From Nymphaea colorata (taxonomy: Eukaryota; Streptophyta; Magnoliopsida; Nymphaeales; Nymphaeaceae), in contig NC_045141.1 in assembly GCF_008831285.2 (NCBI RefSeq), positions 23,462,742 through 23,526,741 on the forward strand: a stretch of DNA of 64,000 nucleotides, read 5' to 3'. A model generated the notes under the pieces. The model was given only the letters and a program-made list of their open reading frames with translations, was not told the DNA's origin and did not search any database. Position numbers and translations under genes: made by a program. How positions within the stretch are numbered: the stretch's first letter is position 1; each line of letters begins with the position of its first letter. Below, in pieces: positions 22,701 to 34,635 of this stretch.

Positions 22701-24802
22701 CATGGAATTAAAAGTTTTCGTTTTTCAGTCTTACTGATAGTCTTCCTGTTAATTTTGTGCTTGCTTGTTGCTGATTAAGTTACACCTGAAGGAAAGACTG
22801 GTACATTATGATCAATACATTTCCAGTTAATGGCCTTTTGGATATTTTCCTGCCAAATGTTTGTCAGTGGTGATGGAGATTTATTTAACAATGTTTCAGC
22901 AGTATCTTTGAATGTTATGCGGCTCGTGTAACTGCGTTTTTATGATGAGTGGATCTTTTTGGTGCTGGATCATGTTGTGTGCAAATTAGTCTGAAGTTTT
23001 ACTTTCAGAGTTGGTAACTTGTCCCTGTCTTAGCCATTGTGCCATTTTGAGTCATGCTGCTGCTGCTGCATGGTTCACTTTTATAGCCTATGGCGCTCGG
23101 TAATCCTGCAGACTAGTTATTTTTAACTAAATTGCATAGAACGTCATATCTCTTTTGATTCTTTTGAAGGAGATTATTTTGTGTGAAACTTTGGCATAGT
23201 CAACGGACTGTAGACTTCTGATTTTGAGCCAACTATAAAAAAACTTGGATGGCAGTATTGGTGGCAAATGGAACACATTATATTTTTCTCTGTTCACTTG
23301 AATATCCTTGTTCACTTTCAGGGTGGGAGAGGACCATTCAGAGGTGGTGGTGGTAGACGTGGTGGTGGCCATTTTTCTAGGGGGGAGGTAGGGGTAACTT
23401 TAATCCCCATATTCCTAGGGCTGACAATGTACTGCCACCCCCTGGTCGGGGCAGAGGACGAATGGGCAGGGGTGGGGGTCGGCGACCCTCAGCACCATCA
23501 GGAATGCCTCCCCAGCTTGTGGGTTGTGCAGTATGCAAAATTGACTGCAATAGTTTGGAAATTCTTGAACAGCATAGGCAGGGAAAAAGGCATCAAAGAA
23601 ATGTTCAGAGACTTGAAGAAGAACGCAAAAGGAGGAGGCCTAACAATGTATCAGATACAAAACCTGCAAATGAAGCTGAGAATATTGTCGATAGTCAAAA
23701 TAACGAGGTCCCTGAGTCAGAAAATTTGCCAACTTCTCCTGTTAGTGAAAACAGATCTGGGGCTGAGCAGCATCCAGAGAATGCCGAACTGCAACCAGAA
23801 AATGTGGAGAAGCAAGCGGAGAATGCAGAGGAACAGCAGCAGCAACAACGACATGTCAGGCCAGGATTCATGGGAAGAGGGGGAATAAGGAGACCTAGAC
23901 CTGGTGGTTATGAGGACAGGAGGCTCGGTCCCAAGAAGAGACAAAAAGGGAAGCCACAATTTGACCCTCGCAAAGGGAAACGTGTGAAGATGGCAAGTGT
24001 TCCACCACCATCTGCAGATCAGCAGCTGCCCAAGATCTGTGCATTGTGCAACATTACCTGTGACAGCCAGGCAGTTTTGGATTGTCACCTTGCTGGCAAG
24101 AGGCATGCTGCTAAAGTAAAGCGATTTCAGAGTCAGCAACAGCTCTATGGGCCTCAAGTCCTCCAAGCACTCTTTATCTCTCAAGCTCAGCAGGCAATAT
24201 CTCTGGCCCAACAGCAGGCAGCATTCAATCCTCAGGACCAACAAGCTGTTCTGGAGGCATTGTTGGGCCAGGCAATACAGCAAGTGCTTGCAGGCCAACA
24301 AGCAGTAGCCGGAACACAAGATCATTCAGGCCCTTCTGGATCTGCTGCCACTGTTGGAGCTACTTCAGAGCTTCAAGGCCAGGAACCTGCTGCAGGTACT
24401 GAAGAGCAAGCAGCTTCTGAATCCGAGAATGAAGCTGAAGGTGATAAGCAACGAGAACATGACACTCAAGAGGAGCAAGGTGTTGATGTTCAAGCTCAAG
24501 AAGGTGATGTTCAACAAGAGGGAAGTGATGGTCAAGACCAGGCAATTGATGTTGAAGAAGAGCAAGTTGATGGTCAAGACCAAGGGGGTGACGTTCAAGA
24601 AGAGCAAGTTGATGGTCAAGACCAGGGAGGTGATGCTCAAGCAGATGTAATTCCTTTGGAAGAAGAGTATGCTCTCCCTCCACCGGAGGACTCTATCCCA
24701 GCACCAGAGTTTGGTGCTTCTGCTTCTGAATGTACTGTGCCAGGACTTGAGATCAAACCTGAGGAGACCCCAGTAAATGAAGCGGCAGCATCAGAAGAGT
24801 AG
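13708..24802 (+). CDS. RGG-rich protein with two U1/matrin-type C2H2 zinc fingers (frame break in assembly or allele)
   Basis: Probable nuclear RNA-binding protein. Exon 1 is 13708-14253 (182 codons: Gln/His/Tyr/Ala-rich, prion-like, with IHPPGIDLSNLAQVAA). Exon 2 is 23322-24802. Exon 2 starts with an RGG/GRG box, then two fingers of the form C-x2-C-x12-H-x5-H: CAVC...HRQGKRH (23525-23593) and CALC...HLAGKRH (24038-24106). After these come a Gln/Ala-rich stretch and an acidic tail with 14-residue repeats. The RGG box is read in one frame to about 23381. The fingers lie in another frame, open from 23381 and blocked upstream by a stop at 23354-23356. The switch coincides with a run of six G (23380-23385), where one base seems to be missing. 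A 31-bp intron there is implausibly short. If the frames are continuous the protein is about 675 residues. Domain calls are firm; the biological role is inferred. Confidence 0.85.
14254..23321 (+). other. 9.07-kb intron of the zinc-finger gene
   Basis: The donor GTAAGC follows the codons GPPRG, and the acceptor TTTCAG precedes GGRGPFRGG; the frame is preserved across the junction. The interior is T-rich, with scattered AT and GT microsatellites, a palindromic GT/TA/AC block at 20277-20300 and a tRNA T-arm-like segment near 20610-20640. No open frame inside resembles a known protein. Inserted old mobile DNA may explain its size, but I could not define any element ends. Confidence 0.8.
20277..20300. 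repeat. Palindromic (GT)(TA)(AC) microsatellite
   Basis: GT repeats run into TA repeats and then AC repeats, making a self-complementary block inside the long intron of the zinc-finger gene. Confidence 0.85.
24531..24656 (+). repeat. 42-bp coding tandem repeat in the zinc-finger gene
   Basis: Three units start at 24531, 24573 and 24615, exactly 42 bp (14 codons) apart. Each begins GQDQ and continues with an acidic stretch containing EEQVD or a variant. The units are in frame, so copy-number change would keep the protein readable. The surrounding 24440-24540 holds more diverged QEGDVQ-like units. Confidence 0.9.
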
Positions 24803-27800
24803 ATGATTGGTGTCCTCACACTCCTCACTGCCATGGCTGTCTAGTTTCTGACAAAAAATGGTACAGTGCTTATCTTGTTTAGCAATAACTGGTTTCCCCT
24901 TTTTTTTTTTTTTCTTTTGATGTGGGGAAATCTGTCAAATCCTTTTTTTTTTCCTTTTCTTCTTTGGTTCTTTTGTTCCGGGGGTACTCTTTATCAGGCA
25001 TAAATGTCATATTTCTCACCTTTTGAGCGTTATTTGCATATTGTGATGGTAAAATTGGATGCTAGGTTCTGTATACTCAGCATTATACCCTCCTTCTGTG
25101 TACGTGGATGTGTTACTTGCAGGCACGGCTCTCTCTCTCTCTCCAACTGCTCTTGTTTTGCGTTTTTCCTCTCCTTGCTGAGGTTTTGATTCTTTAGATG
25201 TCTTGGCTCATCAGTTGTTGGTGGCCGATTTGAGATGAGTGCAACAACAAGGTCGTTAAGGAAGTTTGTTGACCTCTCAACTTCTATCATACCGGGTGAC
25301 AGGTTTGTCTCCCATTTTCATTTCTTCATATATTTCCATTCCAATAAGGCACTTAATTCTTGAACGAATAACAAAAGAGACCGATACCTTATATTTACTT
25401 GCTTGAATTATGATATGTGTTACAAAAGAAGGTGGACAAACGGTTTTCTTTTCTTTTCTTTTTAATTTGAGTGTGTTTTCGTTATTTGGCCGAGAGGTAT
25501 CCTTGTGTATAGTGTTGTTTTTTTTTGTTTTTTAGCATTCCATTTGGAACCGGGAACTGAAGGTTTGGTTGCAGACTGAACCCTTATATTTTACTCCAAA
25601 ACCTGGATGATTCAGACTTGGCTTTGTGGTCGAACCTGTTATGTCCAGTGTAGTTCAATTCAATGGGTTCGGCATAGCTGCTCGGACCAGTGACAGTGAT
25701 TGGATTTCTGTTGTTGTCGACTCCCTGCGCCAGCTGATTCCGCCCTGAACCTTTTAGTAATTTTTTTTTTCTCTCTCTCGATTTATTTCCAAATGAATAG
25801 GTTCCAAAAGAATATGTTTTCTTTTAGTTTTCTCAAAATATATTTTTGCTTTGGCTGGCTAGTTTCCCCAAAAAACCAGCGGTATTTTATTATTTCGTCA
25901 TTTCCGTCCTTTGCATCCGGTTTTTCCAATAAAACTTTCCGTACCAGGTGGTTAAGATTGTTGGGTACCAAGTCATGGGAAGCACCTCTTGAAGCAATCA
26001 AGGTTAGCAGAAAAGCAGAGGGAAAGTTTGCTATGATATAAGATAATCGGTTTCAATTTGAGATATTTTTTCTAAAATTTAAATTAGGCAAATTTTTTCT
26101 TTTTATTTTTGAGGAAAACACCTTAGTCTATTTTGAAAAATTCCCTTATAGGGTATAGACATATGGCCTGAACGACCGTTGAACTTTTTATCCATAATTT
26201 GAAATAAAAAAATAGAAACAACATCTGGGTCCCAACTTAAAAAAAAAAAAAACTGACTTCTATGCTTCCCCTCTGGTCAGTAATGATAATAAATAATTGG
26301 TTGTCAAAAAGCATAGACATTATTATTGTTGCCCTTTAGTTGACAAACTTATCATTTAGCTTTGCCCATAACTACTTTGCTCCTTTCACAATCACACGCG
26401 TGATATGAATTTTCATGTTTATTTTTTTGGCAGAATGGACTCAGGATGAGTATATTATGAAACGGTTATTATATTGTATCGTTTGGAAAGTCTTTTGTGT
26501 CATTACTGCATGTTTTCCCTATTAAAAAAATGTTAGCCTAACCATCATCAATATGTAGCCATGATTAGATTATTATTAACAAGTCAATTACGGCTTCATT
26601 TTTGCTATAAATCCTTTGTCTAATGCAAGAGGGGGAAAATGATAATTTCTCATCTAATTCGAAGTATTATAAAAGGTACTCTAATAAAAGTAGGTGTGGT
26701 TTTTCATGGAAATGCAGACATAAGTTTTATTTGTTTTTTTCTTTTTTGCATTTGTAAGATGACCCTTTACGAAGGTAGAACTTTATTTTCATCTTCTGCT
26801 AAGTTTACTCCAGGGAACTTGAATATGTTAATATCTGACACTTTTGCAAGAATTGAGAAAAATATGAAGTCCATTTTGCATACTCATAATTAAGGAAGCA
26901 AATATTTTGTGGTAGAAAGATGGGAAGATTACTAGTCACTAAGTTTGGTGTGCTTTGTTTAACTCAAAAAGTGCAAAGTGCTAAAACTGACCTACCAAAC
27001 TAAGTCAGGCCACCTAAAAAGGCACCAAAAATCAAACATGATGCGTTGTATGTCGTTTTCATGGCAAAAAGTTTATGGAAGATCGTAAGCTTATCACAAA
27101 TAGCAAAGTCTTCTAACTCTCTCTTAACCTGCTAATGGAAGATGAGCCCAACTCCTATGTTATGCCATGAGAGGGAAAGATGTGGAAGGTACTCGGGCCC
27201 CATAGACACATGTCTTCCTTTGGAAGGGCTCTGATGAACTAAAAATCTCGAGATACATGTCCATTAATGGGCTACACGCTAGTCCAACTCGAGCTCGACT
27301 CAAAAAAAAAAAAAAAAACTCAAGCTGGAGCTCCATAGAACAGACTCTAACTTGACATGACTATACATAAACTTGTTTAACTCGTTTCAACACATTTCTG
27401 TTAACTTGTTTTCATTCTTTTAACTGGTTAAATTGGTTTCTTTTAACTAATTCAATTATAAACGACTATCTAACATCAAATCCAAAAAAAGGATGCACAT
27501 ATTCTGTATCTAAATATCTTTAAGCAAAATTTAATAACATAAAAATCGTTTATCCATGACACTTTTATGCAAGATGAAAATTAATTTGTTAGCACTTTCA
27601 CCTAATGTAAAAATATTAAAAAACTTACTTTCGCCAAGCAAATAACATATGGTATACGTTAGCTTTAGGAGCAATCAAATGCTTTCTATATAGTAGGTGG
27701 ATATCTTTCTAGGTGTACCTTTACAAAATTTAATAATTTTTTACTTTTAAGTTTAAAAGTTGTAGTCCCACAAATGGAGGGCCATTTTCTTATTACCCAA

Positions 27801-27807
27801 TCCCTGT

Positions 27808-27829
27808 AAGAAGAAGAAGAAGAAGAAGA
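27808..27829. repeat. (GAA)n microsatellite
   Basis: Seven consecutive AGA/GAA units in intergenic sequence. Confidence 0.9.
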
Positions 27830-27930
27830 GTAGTTTCATCCAAATTTGTTTTTGTCAACAAACTCATACCATCCAAGCAAGGTATCCAAAAAGGAGAGCC
27901 TTTTATATTCCGGCAAATTAATAAGAAGAA

Positions 27931-28060
27931 AGGTAACGGGTGTCTTTTGTAATTGATTTCTAATTCATCCCCGATCTCTCCCTGTAAGTATCTGGCGAAT
28001 AATTAGAAAGGTAATGGGTGTGTTTTGTAATTGATTTTTAGTTCATCCCGTGTCTTTCAG
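27931..28060. repeat. Diverged local direct repeat, period 78 bp
   Basis: Two segments of about 55 bp start near 27931 and 28009. They share AGGTAA(C/T)GGGTGT, TTTTGTAATTGATTT and AGTTCATCCC-like sequence with a few substitutions. This is an old local duplication with no coding sense. Confidence 0.75.
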
Positions 28061-29564
28061 TTGGAGGAGGTTAATGGTAGGACTGCACATCAAATGAAAT
28101 GTCGTTTTAAGTATAAGTCCTCTTGACAAGATTTCACATGTTTTGTATTTAATAGGCGTTTGAAAAATTCAAGATGGAATTTATTGATGTTGTGACATGT
28201 TTCTGCAACCGTCCTATTGATGACGATATTCAAAAAGACGCCCTGCCACAGAGAACATTACCTTATGGTGGCCGGTGCTTGAGATAAGTGAAGTTGACTG
28301 ATTTCAATCATGGCGGCTTTCTCTAAATGAATGATAAGTTGCGGGGTTTTTCGAATTTACACAAAAGAATCGGATCGTTCAAGCAAGATTCCTGCATTCA
28401 AACGCCAGGCATTTCCTTATCCCTCAACGGGCTGGAGACAGCTTGGATCCATGTGGATGCCCATGCGGGTCCAGGACCGCACCTGGATCCAGCCCCACAG
28501 GTCCATTCTCTTCAGGAAGACAGAATTCCATTTTTACATCCAAGTCCTGTCCGGGTCTGCGACATGCGGACCCGACTTGGTTCTTATTATTAATATCACA
28601 TATGTTGTGAGAGAACTTTATGTAATACTCACTCCACGAACAATCACTGCAAAATTCCCAAACGGGTCATGGAACTGTTTCTTTATATCACAGTTCCGAG
28701 TTTAACATAAAATATTTTTGTAAAAATAATTTGTTAGCTTCTGAGTAGGATCTTACGATTCTTTACAACAATATTTTCACGCTTAAATAATTATGTAATT
28801 TTAAGTATACTATTTGTCTTATAAAATTTTCTCTAGAAAAGCTCTCAAGAACATAAAACGTTGTTGACACAAATTTTCGAAACAAATTTGGACCCTTTGT
28901 GAGATATTTCCTGAAATATAGGTCTCTACGAGGAAATACTTTAAAAGAATCGGACTGTGAAAGGAACATGACGAATGAAAGTCCACCATGGGCAGGAGGG
29001 TTCCCGACCCACCTTCATAAGGACACTTGATGAGACGGAAAGGACATTAACGTAATTAACGAGGAGATGAGATGCCGCTTTAGGAATTTCAGGTTCTGAC
29101 CGCCTTTTTAGGGTAACTGGTCTCGGAGCTCCTTTCTCGGCCAACCGGACGGAGCACTGTCCCGCGAAGTTCTCGCACTCTGTCCTGGCCCGACAACAGT
29201 CACCGGAAATCAAGTAATTCGCCGACAAAGGTTGGCCTCGTGGTGTTCTCCGGTGACATCACCGATGGTTGCGGGACGCCCCGTTGCTTGGGCTCCAATA
29301 TCAGATGAGGTGATTGCTACCATCGAGATCCTGATTGTTACGGATTCTCCTGCCGCGTAGGGTTTAGGTCGCGGTTTAGGAACAGGAGAGACCGTTATTC
29401 CGTAGGATGAAGTGAACCTGAGAGCTGGCTTTCCAGTGAACACGAACTGGCTTTTTTCTCGGCCGGCATTTTTGGTTGAGACTCTCCGGTATTCAGCTGC
29501 TTGGTTGAGGACTTATATGAGAAGCTCTTAGGTTTTTGTTCCTTTCGTTTTTTATTTCTGAGAA

Positions 29565-32500
29565 ATGGCGGAGGGGTGGCGGTGGAAACTATGTCGATAT
29601 GTGGTTGCAGTGATGATGGTCCTGGTGGCTTTCCCGGAGGGTAGACTGGTGTTGGCGGAGAAGAAGGGTGGCCATAGAAACGCGTATGTGGCGATGATGT
29701 ACATGGGGACTCCGAGAGACTACGAGTTCTATGTGGCGACCAGGGTGATGATGAGGTCTCTGGCTGGGCTGAAGGTGGCGGCAGATCTGATCGTCATTGC
29801 GTCGATCGACGTGCCGGGACGGTGGACCAACGCTCTGTAAGTGAATCCGGCGCTTTCATGCATCTCTGTTTTCTGATTTCTTGTCTGAAATGTTCCTGCT
29901 TTCGAGCCGGTTTGTACGTCGAAATTGTGCTTTCGTTCGTTCTCCTGCGGTTTGTTATCGACATTGTTTTACGTAGCTCGAATTTAGTGAAACGAGTTCG
30001 CGTTGTTTGCATATATCGTGTTGCAAAGGGGAAACGACTCTGTTATCTAGAGAAGTACCGCAGCTGCACATCGATGACGTTGAATTTGACTGTACAAAGG
30101 GAATTAGGAGATCTGTGAGATCGAGTAGCATCATTAGTTTGAAGATGTTTCTTTGGTGCTATGATTAGTGAAGCACGGTCGATCGATAATACCTTTTTTA
30201 GGCTATTTGACATTGCAGCATAGTCGATCACTAGCCCAAGTTGTCAAAATTGGAAGTTGGACACAGGTCGTTCAACACCCTAAGATGACGAGTCTGGGAT
30301 TAGTCAAGTCTGACTTGGTCCATGTCGATTAATAAATACATGTGGAAACAAATACAAAAAACATATGTCTATAGTATTTAGTAAGAGGGCTTAGTCAGCT
30401 AACGAATGACTAGACTATGTAATTGACTCGTCTGACTAACTAGTCACTGATTTAAAACACAGATCGCTTGATACCCGACTCGTCAGACTGTCGAACTGGG
30501 TATTTTGACAACTAAGTGACCAACAGTCATCTTAGTGGCAAAATTGTCAATGGTTGTTTGCTGCGTCAGGCAATTTCTCTCGATCTGTCTGTTTGCTGCT
30601 TCGAACTACTTTTCTAAATACGGCTATTTGATGTTTTAGTTTATTTTATGAATTTACTGAAATTTCCATCTTCCAATTGAAAACACAAGTAGCCTCGAGG
30701 AAATCGCTTAGCCACAGTGTACTTGTTAGTTGTTATGTGCAATTCAAAATTTCACTATGTTTCCTTGACTATCATGTTACAACCTCACACAACTTCATAT
30801 GTTTTTTTTAATGGCTCCTCAATGTTTCATGTTGGCTGACCATTCTTCCTCCCAGATGATCTGAAGTTTGTCCTCAAAATTATCATAACGACCTCTCTTC
30901 TCACCCTTAGGTGTGGCCAAGTCTGACGTTTCGGTTGTAAAGGAACTTGTGGAGCGATTGCAAAACGATTTTTTGGAGTTAGTTATGCGAGTTGTTTTTT
31001 AATAATACTTGAAGGATGTAGTTCAGTCCACGTTATCTAGAGACTACAGTAATAGACTTGAATGTTATTGTGGGTATCGAAAAAGTGGAAAAGGTTCGGA
31101 TGTAAGTAATCAGGGAGAAGTTTACGTGGAAAGTTGGGAATACAGTTGCGGTATCATTAGGGCAATCTTGTTGGATGATGAATCTAGAACCAGTCGCAAA
31201 TTCAAACAATGGGAACTCCTTTATGTTGTTGGAACTCTTGAATGCTAAAAAGTGATTGTGTGCATCAATTTATGTAGGGGAAATGCCTGAAGCCTCTATC
31301 TTGCTCTTTGCCTGAACAGCTTATGTTCCTTCAACCTTAGTGATTTTACCCAAGTATTGAATATGTATGTATATGTCAACCATCACTCAACTCTTGAACA
31401 TCTAAAAGTATTGGTGCTTAGCATTGGTGAGAAGTGTATTACTTTGCTAAGACTTTTGCACATATTTCTAGCTTTTTGTAAGTGTTATATGTGCGTTGCA
31501 AAGTAAATCATTTTCTTCTGAAAACCAAGTTGCAGATTTTCCCAATAAAATTTCTTGATGTGTGATACGTATCCTAAAATTCATCTATCAGCCTATCCAT
31601 AACAGGAAGCTAGTGAATTAATGTTTCCCTTATACAGGGTAGTTTTGTCATTGCATCTGAAAGTTGGATTGCTATTCCTTCTTGTAACTGCCGTGCTGCT
31701 AACCTTGTCTATAATTTGATCTCCCATATGGCTATAATATCCACAGGAGATTTGAAGATGGTGTAAAGGTAGTATCAGTAAAAAATGTGGATAATCCGTA
31801 TAAGAACCAGGCCAACTTCAACAACAGATTCAAGCTTACGCTGAACAAGTTATATGCTTGGAGCCTTATTGACTATGATCGGGTTGTCATGTTAGATTCA
31901 GACAATATCTTCCTCCAGAAGACCGATGAACTTTTCCAATGTGGCCAGTTCTGTGCAGTCTTCATCAATCCCTGCATCTTCCACACTGGCCTTTTTGTTT
32001 TGCAGGTATCCTATTAAACACAGATATTAAGTATTGCATGATCAAAGTCAGTTGATCTCTCAGGGAGACAATGAACTAAATTTCATGACCTGAAACCTGT
32101 CTTTCACTTTGGATTCCTAACCCATTTTCTTATTTTGGAAATTCTTCAAATGCTGCAAATGCTCAAACGCAAGCAGTTTCAGCATCGGTCATCTTAGTAA
32201 ACTTTGAGGAACCCCATACTGCACGGATGCAATCACGTTTCCCAGAAAGAGTGTAATTCAAAAAGAGAGTGGAATGCTTAAAATAATTATTCTAATGCAT
32301 GCATTGTAGATTTTAGAATGAAGGGGCTTCTCTTGTCTTATCCTGTCACTGAAGATACGTTGAAATTCAGAAGGTTTAGATATTTCTACATTGCAAGTGA
32401 TTGCTGGGATCCTAAATGTTGTTGACGAAAGCTCCTTATTTTTTCTTGTCTTGATCCCGTACCTCTTTTCTGTTTCAGCCATCGATGGAGGTCTTCAAGA

Positions 32501-34635
32501 ACATGCTTCACGAATTGGAGATTGGGCGCGAGAACTTGGATGGGGCAGACCAGGGTTTTCTTGTAGGCTACTTCCCAGACCTGCTTGACCGCCCAATGTT
32601 CCATCCGCCTTCCAATGGCTCACAATTAACTGGCTACTATCGCCTTCCTTTGGGCTACCAAATGGATGCGTCCTATTATTGTAAGTATAGTCACTTCATT
32701 AATTGATTTGTACTTCTGAGCATGGTTATTCCCCTCCAGTAGTCGATATAGTTTGTGCTCGTGTGGTTGACAGAAAACCCAGTGTTGGCAAATCTAATTT
32801 CGGCCAAAACTGTCATCTCCCCCTCCTCCACAGCAACTGCCTTCTGCACCCTCACTGCATTTTGGCATCCAAACGTAGTCAAACTTTGGCTTTTTCGTAA
32901 ACCTGGTGTGTGTGCAAGTTCTGCCAAACCTGGTTTATGTGCATTCCAAGCAAACCAGGTTTTGCCCTCTGTCATCCAACTATCCAAGCGGGGCTTAGTG
33001 CTTGTTACTCGTTTACAGAAGACGTTAAACAATTAATTTTTTATAGTGTTTGTATTTTTCTCGAATTCGCCCTCTGTCATCCAACTATCCAAGCGGGGCT
33101 TAGTGCTTGTTACTCGTTTACAGAAGACGTTAAACAATTAATTTTTTATAGTGTTTGTATTTTTCTCGAATTCTCATTTTTGCTTCTATATTTATCTTTC
33201 TTGTCTTTTCCACATTGCTGCTTTAGTGAAAAAATTGTGAAATTTAAATTTGGTAGAACAGCCGATATAATTGGTGTTACTTCTTTATTGATATAATATG
33301 CTAATGCCCTCCAGAAGTTCCTTTATTGCTTAATTATTTTTCCTCCAGAAGACGTCAAGTTCTTTGTCAGATAATTTGTTTGTGTGAGAGATGAAGCCGT
33401 GTTTTGGACTCCTCATGAATGCCAGGAATTGCTCGATTTTGGGTTGTGATGAAATGATCTCTGAGAGAATCATCTAGTTGGTCTTTCTACATTGCTTTTC
33501 TATAAAAACTTCCAAAAGAGAAAGGTGCTCATGCAGCATGTATTTGGGTTCTGCTTATGTTAGCCATGTGAGGAGACGCACTTATGAAGATCAAATGTTT
33601 CTTTGCTACTGCTTCTTTAGGCAGACTCCATAGATTTGAATAAAATCTAATGCATATTCTGTTACCTTCGACGCAGATTTGAAGCTGCGATGGAGCATAC
33701 CTTGTGGTCCCAACAGTGTAATCACTTTTCCGAGTGCTCCTTGGTTGAAACCATGGTATTGGTGGTCCTGGCCTGTTTTACCTTTGGGCCTGTCCTGGCA
33801 CGAGCAACGTCGCCAAACACTGGGGTAAGTGGCTAAGTGCATGATGGATATATGACAGTTGAATCTGCTAAAATAACTAATTTTCTTATTGCCTTAGAAA
33901 CTTGTTGCTTTCATGCTTTCATAACGCAAAAATTCAGGAGATTTACAAACATTTTTCTTAGGTAACCAGTTAGAAGTGTATGCTTTCAATTTGTTCTGCT
34001 GTACAGGCGCTATCACCATACCCTGAGAAACATTTGAGGGTATTATCTTAGGATATCACCATATCTTATATGCTTTCATTCGTATATACGGCTGCAGATA
34101 CGGAGCAGAGGTCCCAGTTGTCTTGATCCAATCTGTGATGTACCTGGCTATAATGGCTGTCACACGACTTGCTCGTCCCAATTTCTCCAAATTGTGCTAT
34201 CGACGCCCTGAGAAGAGTGTTTCTTGCTTCCAGACTCTGCTCAAGCTAACTGCTATGTGGTTGATTCTTGCGGGTTACATAGTCCCCTTCTTCCTTATTC
34301 CACGCACAGTGCATCCAGTGCTTGGTTGGAGCCTTTATTTGCTGGGTTCATCTGCACTCCTGTCGGTGGTTATCAATGCATTCTTGTTGCCTGTGCTTCC
34401 TGTCCTCGTGCCATGGCTTGGTATCACTGGTTCGCTTGCAGTCATGGCCTTCCCTTGGTATAGTGATGGTGTGGTGAGGGCACTGGCTGTATTTGCTTAT
34501 GCCTTTTGTTGCTCACCTGTTGTATGGAACTCGTTCGTGAAGGTGATGACCTGTGTTCAGACCTCTCTGGAACGTGAAGCTTTCTTTCCCAGACTAGGAG
34601 AATCGCCACAACCTGAGTTCACTAAGCTCTACTGA
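29565..34635 (+). CDS. PGSIP8: GT8 glycosyltransferase, PGSIP7/PGSIP8-like putative glucuronosyltransferase
   Basis: Membrane-bound glycogenin-like GT8 transferase of the endomembrane system. Its exact acceptor is unknown to me. The five exons are 29565-29836, 31747-32005, 32479-32680, 33677-33824 and 34098-34635, giving 472 residues. A hydrophobic signal segment occupies about residues 10-31. YVAMMYMGTPRDYEFYVATR opens the GT8 fold. The metal-binding DxD is D141-S-D143 in VVMLDSDN, followed by CAVFINPCIFHTGLFVLQ and GADQGFL (about 199-205). A Trp-rich WLKPWYWWSWPVLPLG precedes several transmembrane segments between residues 300 and 435. The protein ends SKLY-like as FTKLY. I recognise it as nearer Arabidopsis At4g16600/At2g35710 than the IPUT1/PGSIP6 group. 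Intron 3 (32681-33676) holds a 105-bp tandem duplication. Confidence 0.95.
29837..31746 (+). other. 1.9-kb first intron of the GT8 gene
   Basis: The donor GTAAGT and acceptor CCACAG split a Leu codon. The interior shows no recognised gene or mobile element. Confidence 0.85.
32964..33173. repeat. Perfect 105-bp tandem duplication
   Basis: Copies at 32964-33068 and 33069-33173 are identical base for base, starting GCCCTCTGTCATCC and ending CTCGAATTC. They lie head to tail in intron 3 of the GT8 gene. Identity means either a very recent duplication or an assembly artefact. Confidence 0.97.

Larger units (their letters stand above)
24803..29564. other. Spacer between the zinc-finger gene and the GT8 gene
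   Basis: After the zinc-finger stop come T-rich 3' UTR-like sequence (24830-25010) and a CT-rich patch (25130-25150). From about 25400 to 28300 it is AT-rich with no recognised gene. It contains a GAA microsatellite (27808-27829) and a 78-bp-spaced diverged direct repeat (27931-28060). From about 28960 to 29564 it is GC-richer and is the likely promoter and leader of the GT8 gene. Short open frames here match nothing I know. Confidence 0.6.

Noticed and set aside
23389-23419. 31-bp GT-AG intron explaining the frame change in the zinc-finger gene
   Set aside because: It is shorter than any functional plant intron I know, and the skipped bases encode plausible RGN-rich sequence in the downstream frame.
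24360-24683. Leu/His-rich antisense open frames with regular repeats
   Set aside because: They simply mirror the 42-bp coding repeats of the zinc-finger gene.
29565-34635. Identification as IPUT1/PGSIP6
   Set aside because: The strings around the DxD motif and the WLKPWYWWSWPVLPLG block match PGSIP7/8, and the length of 472 is too short for IPUT1.
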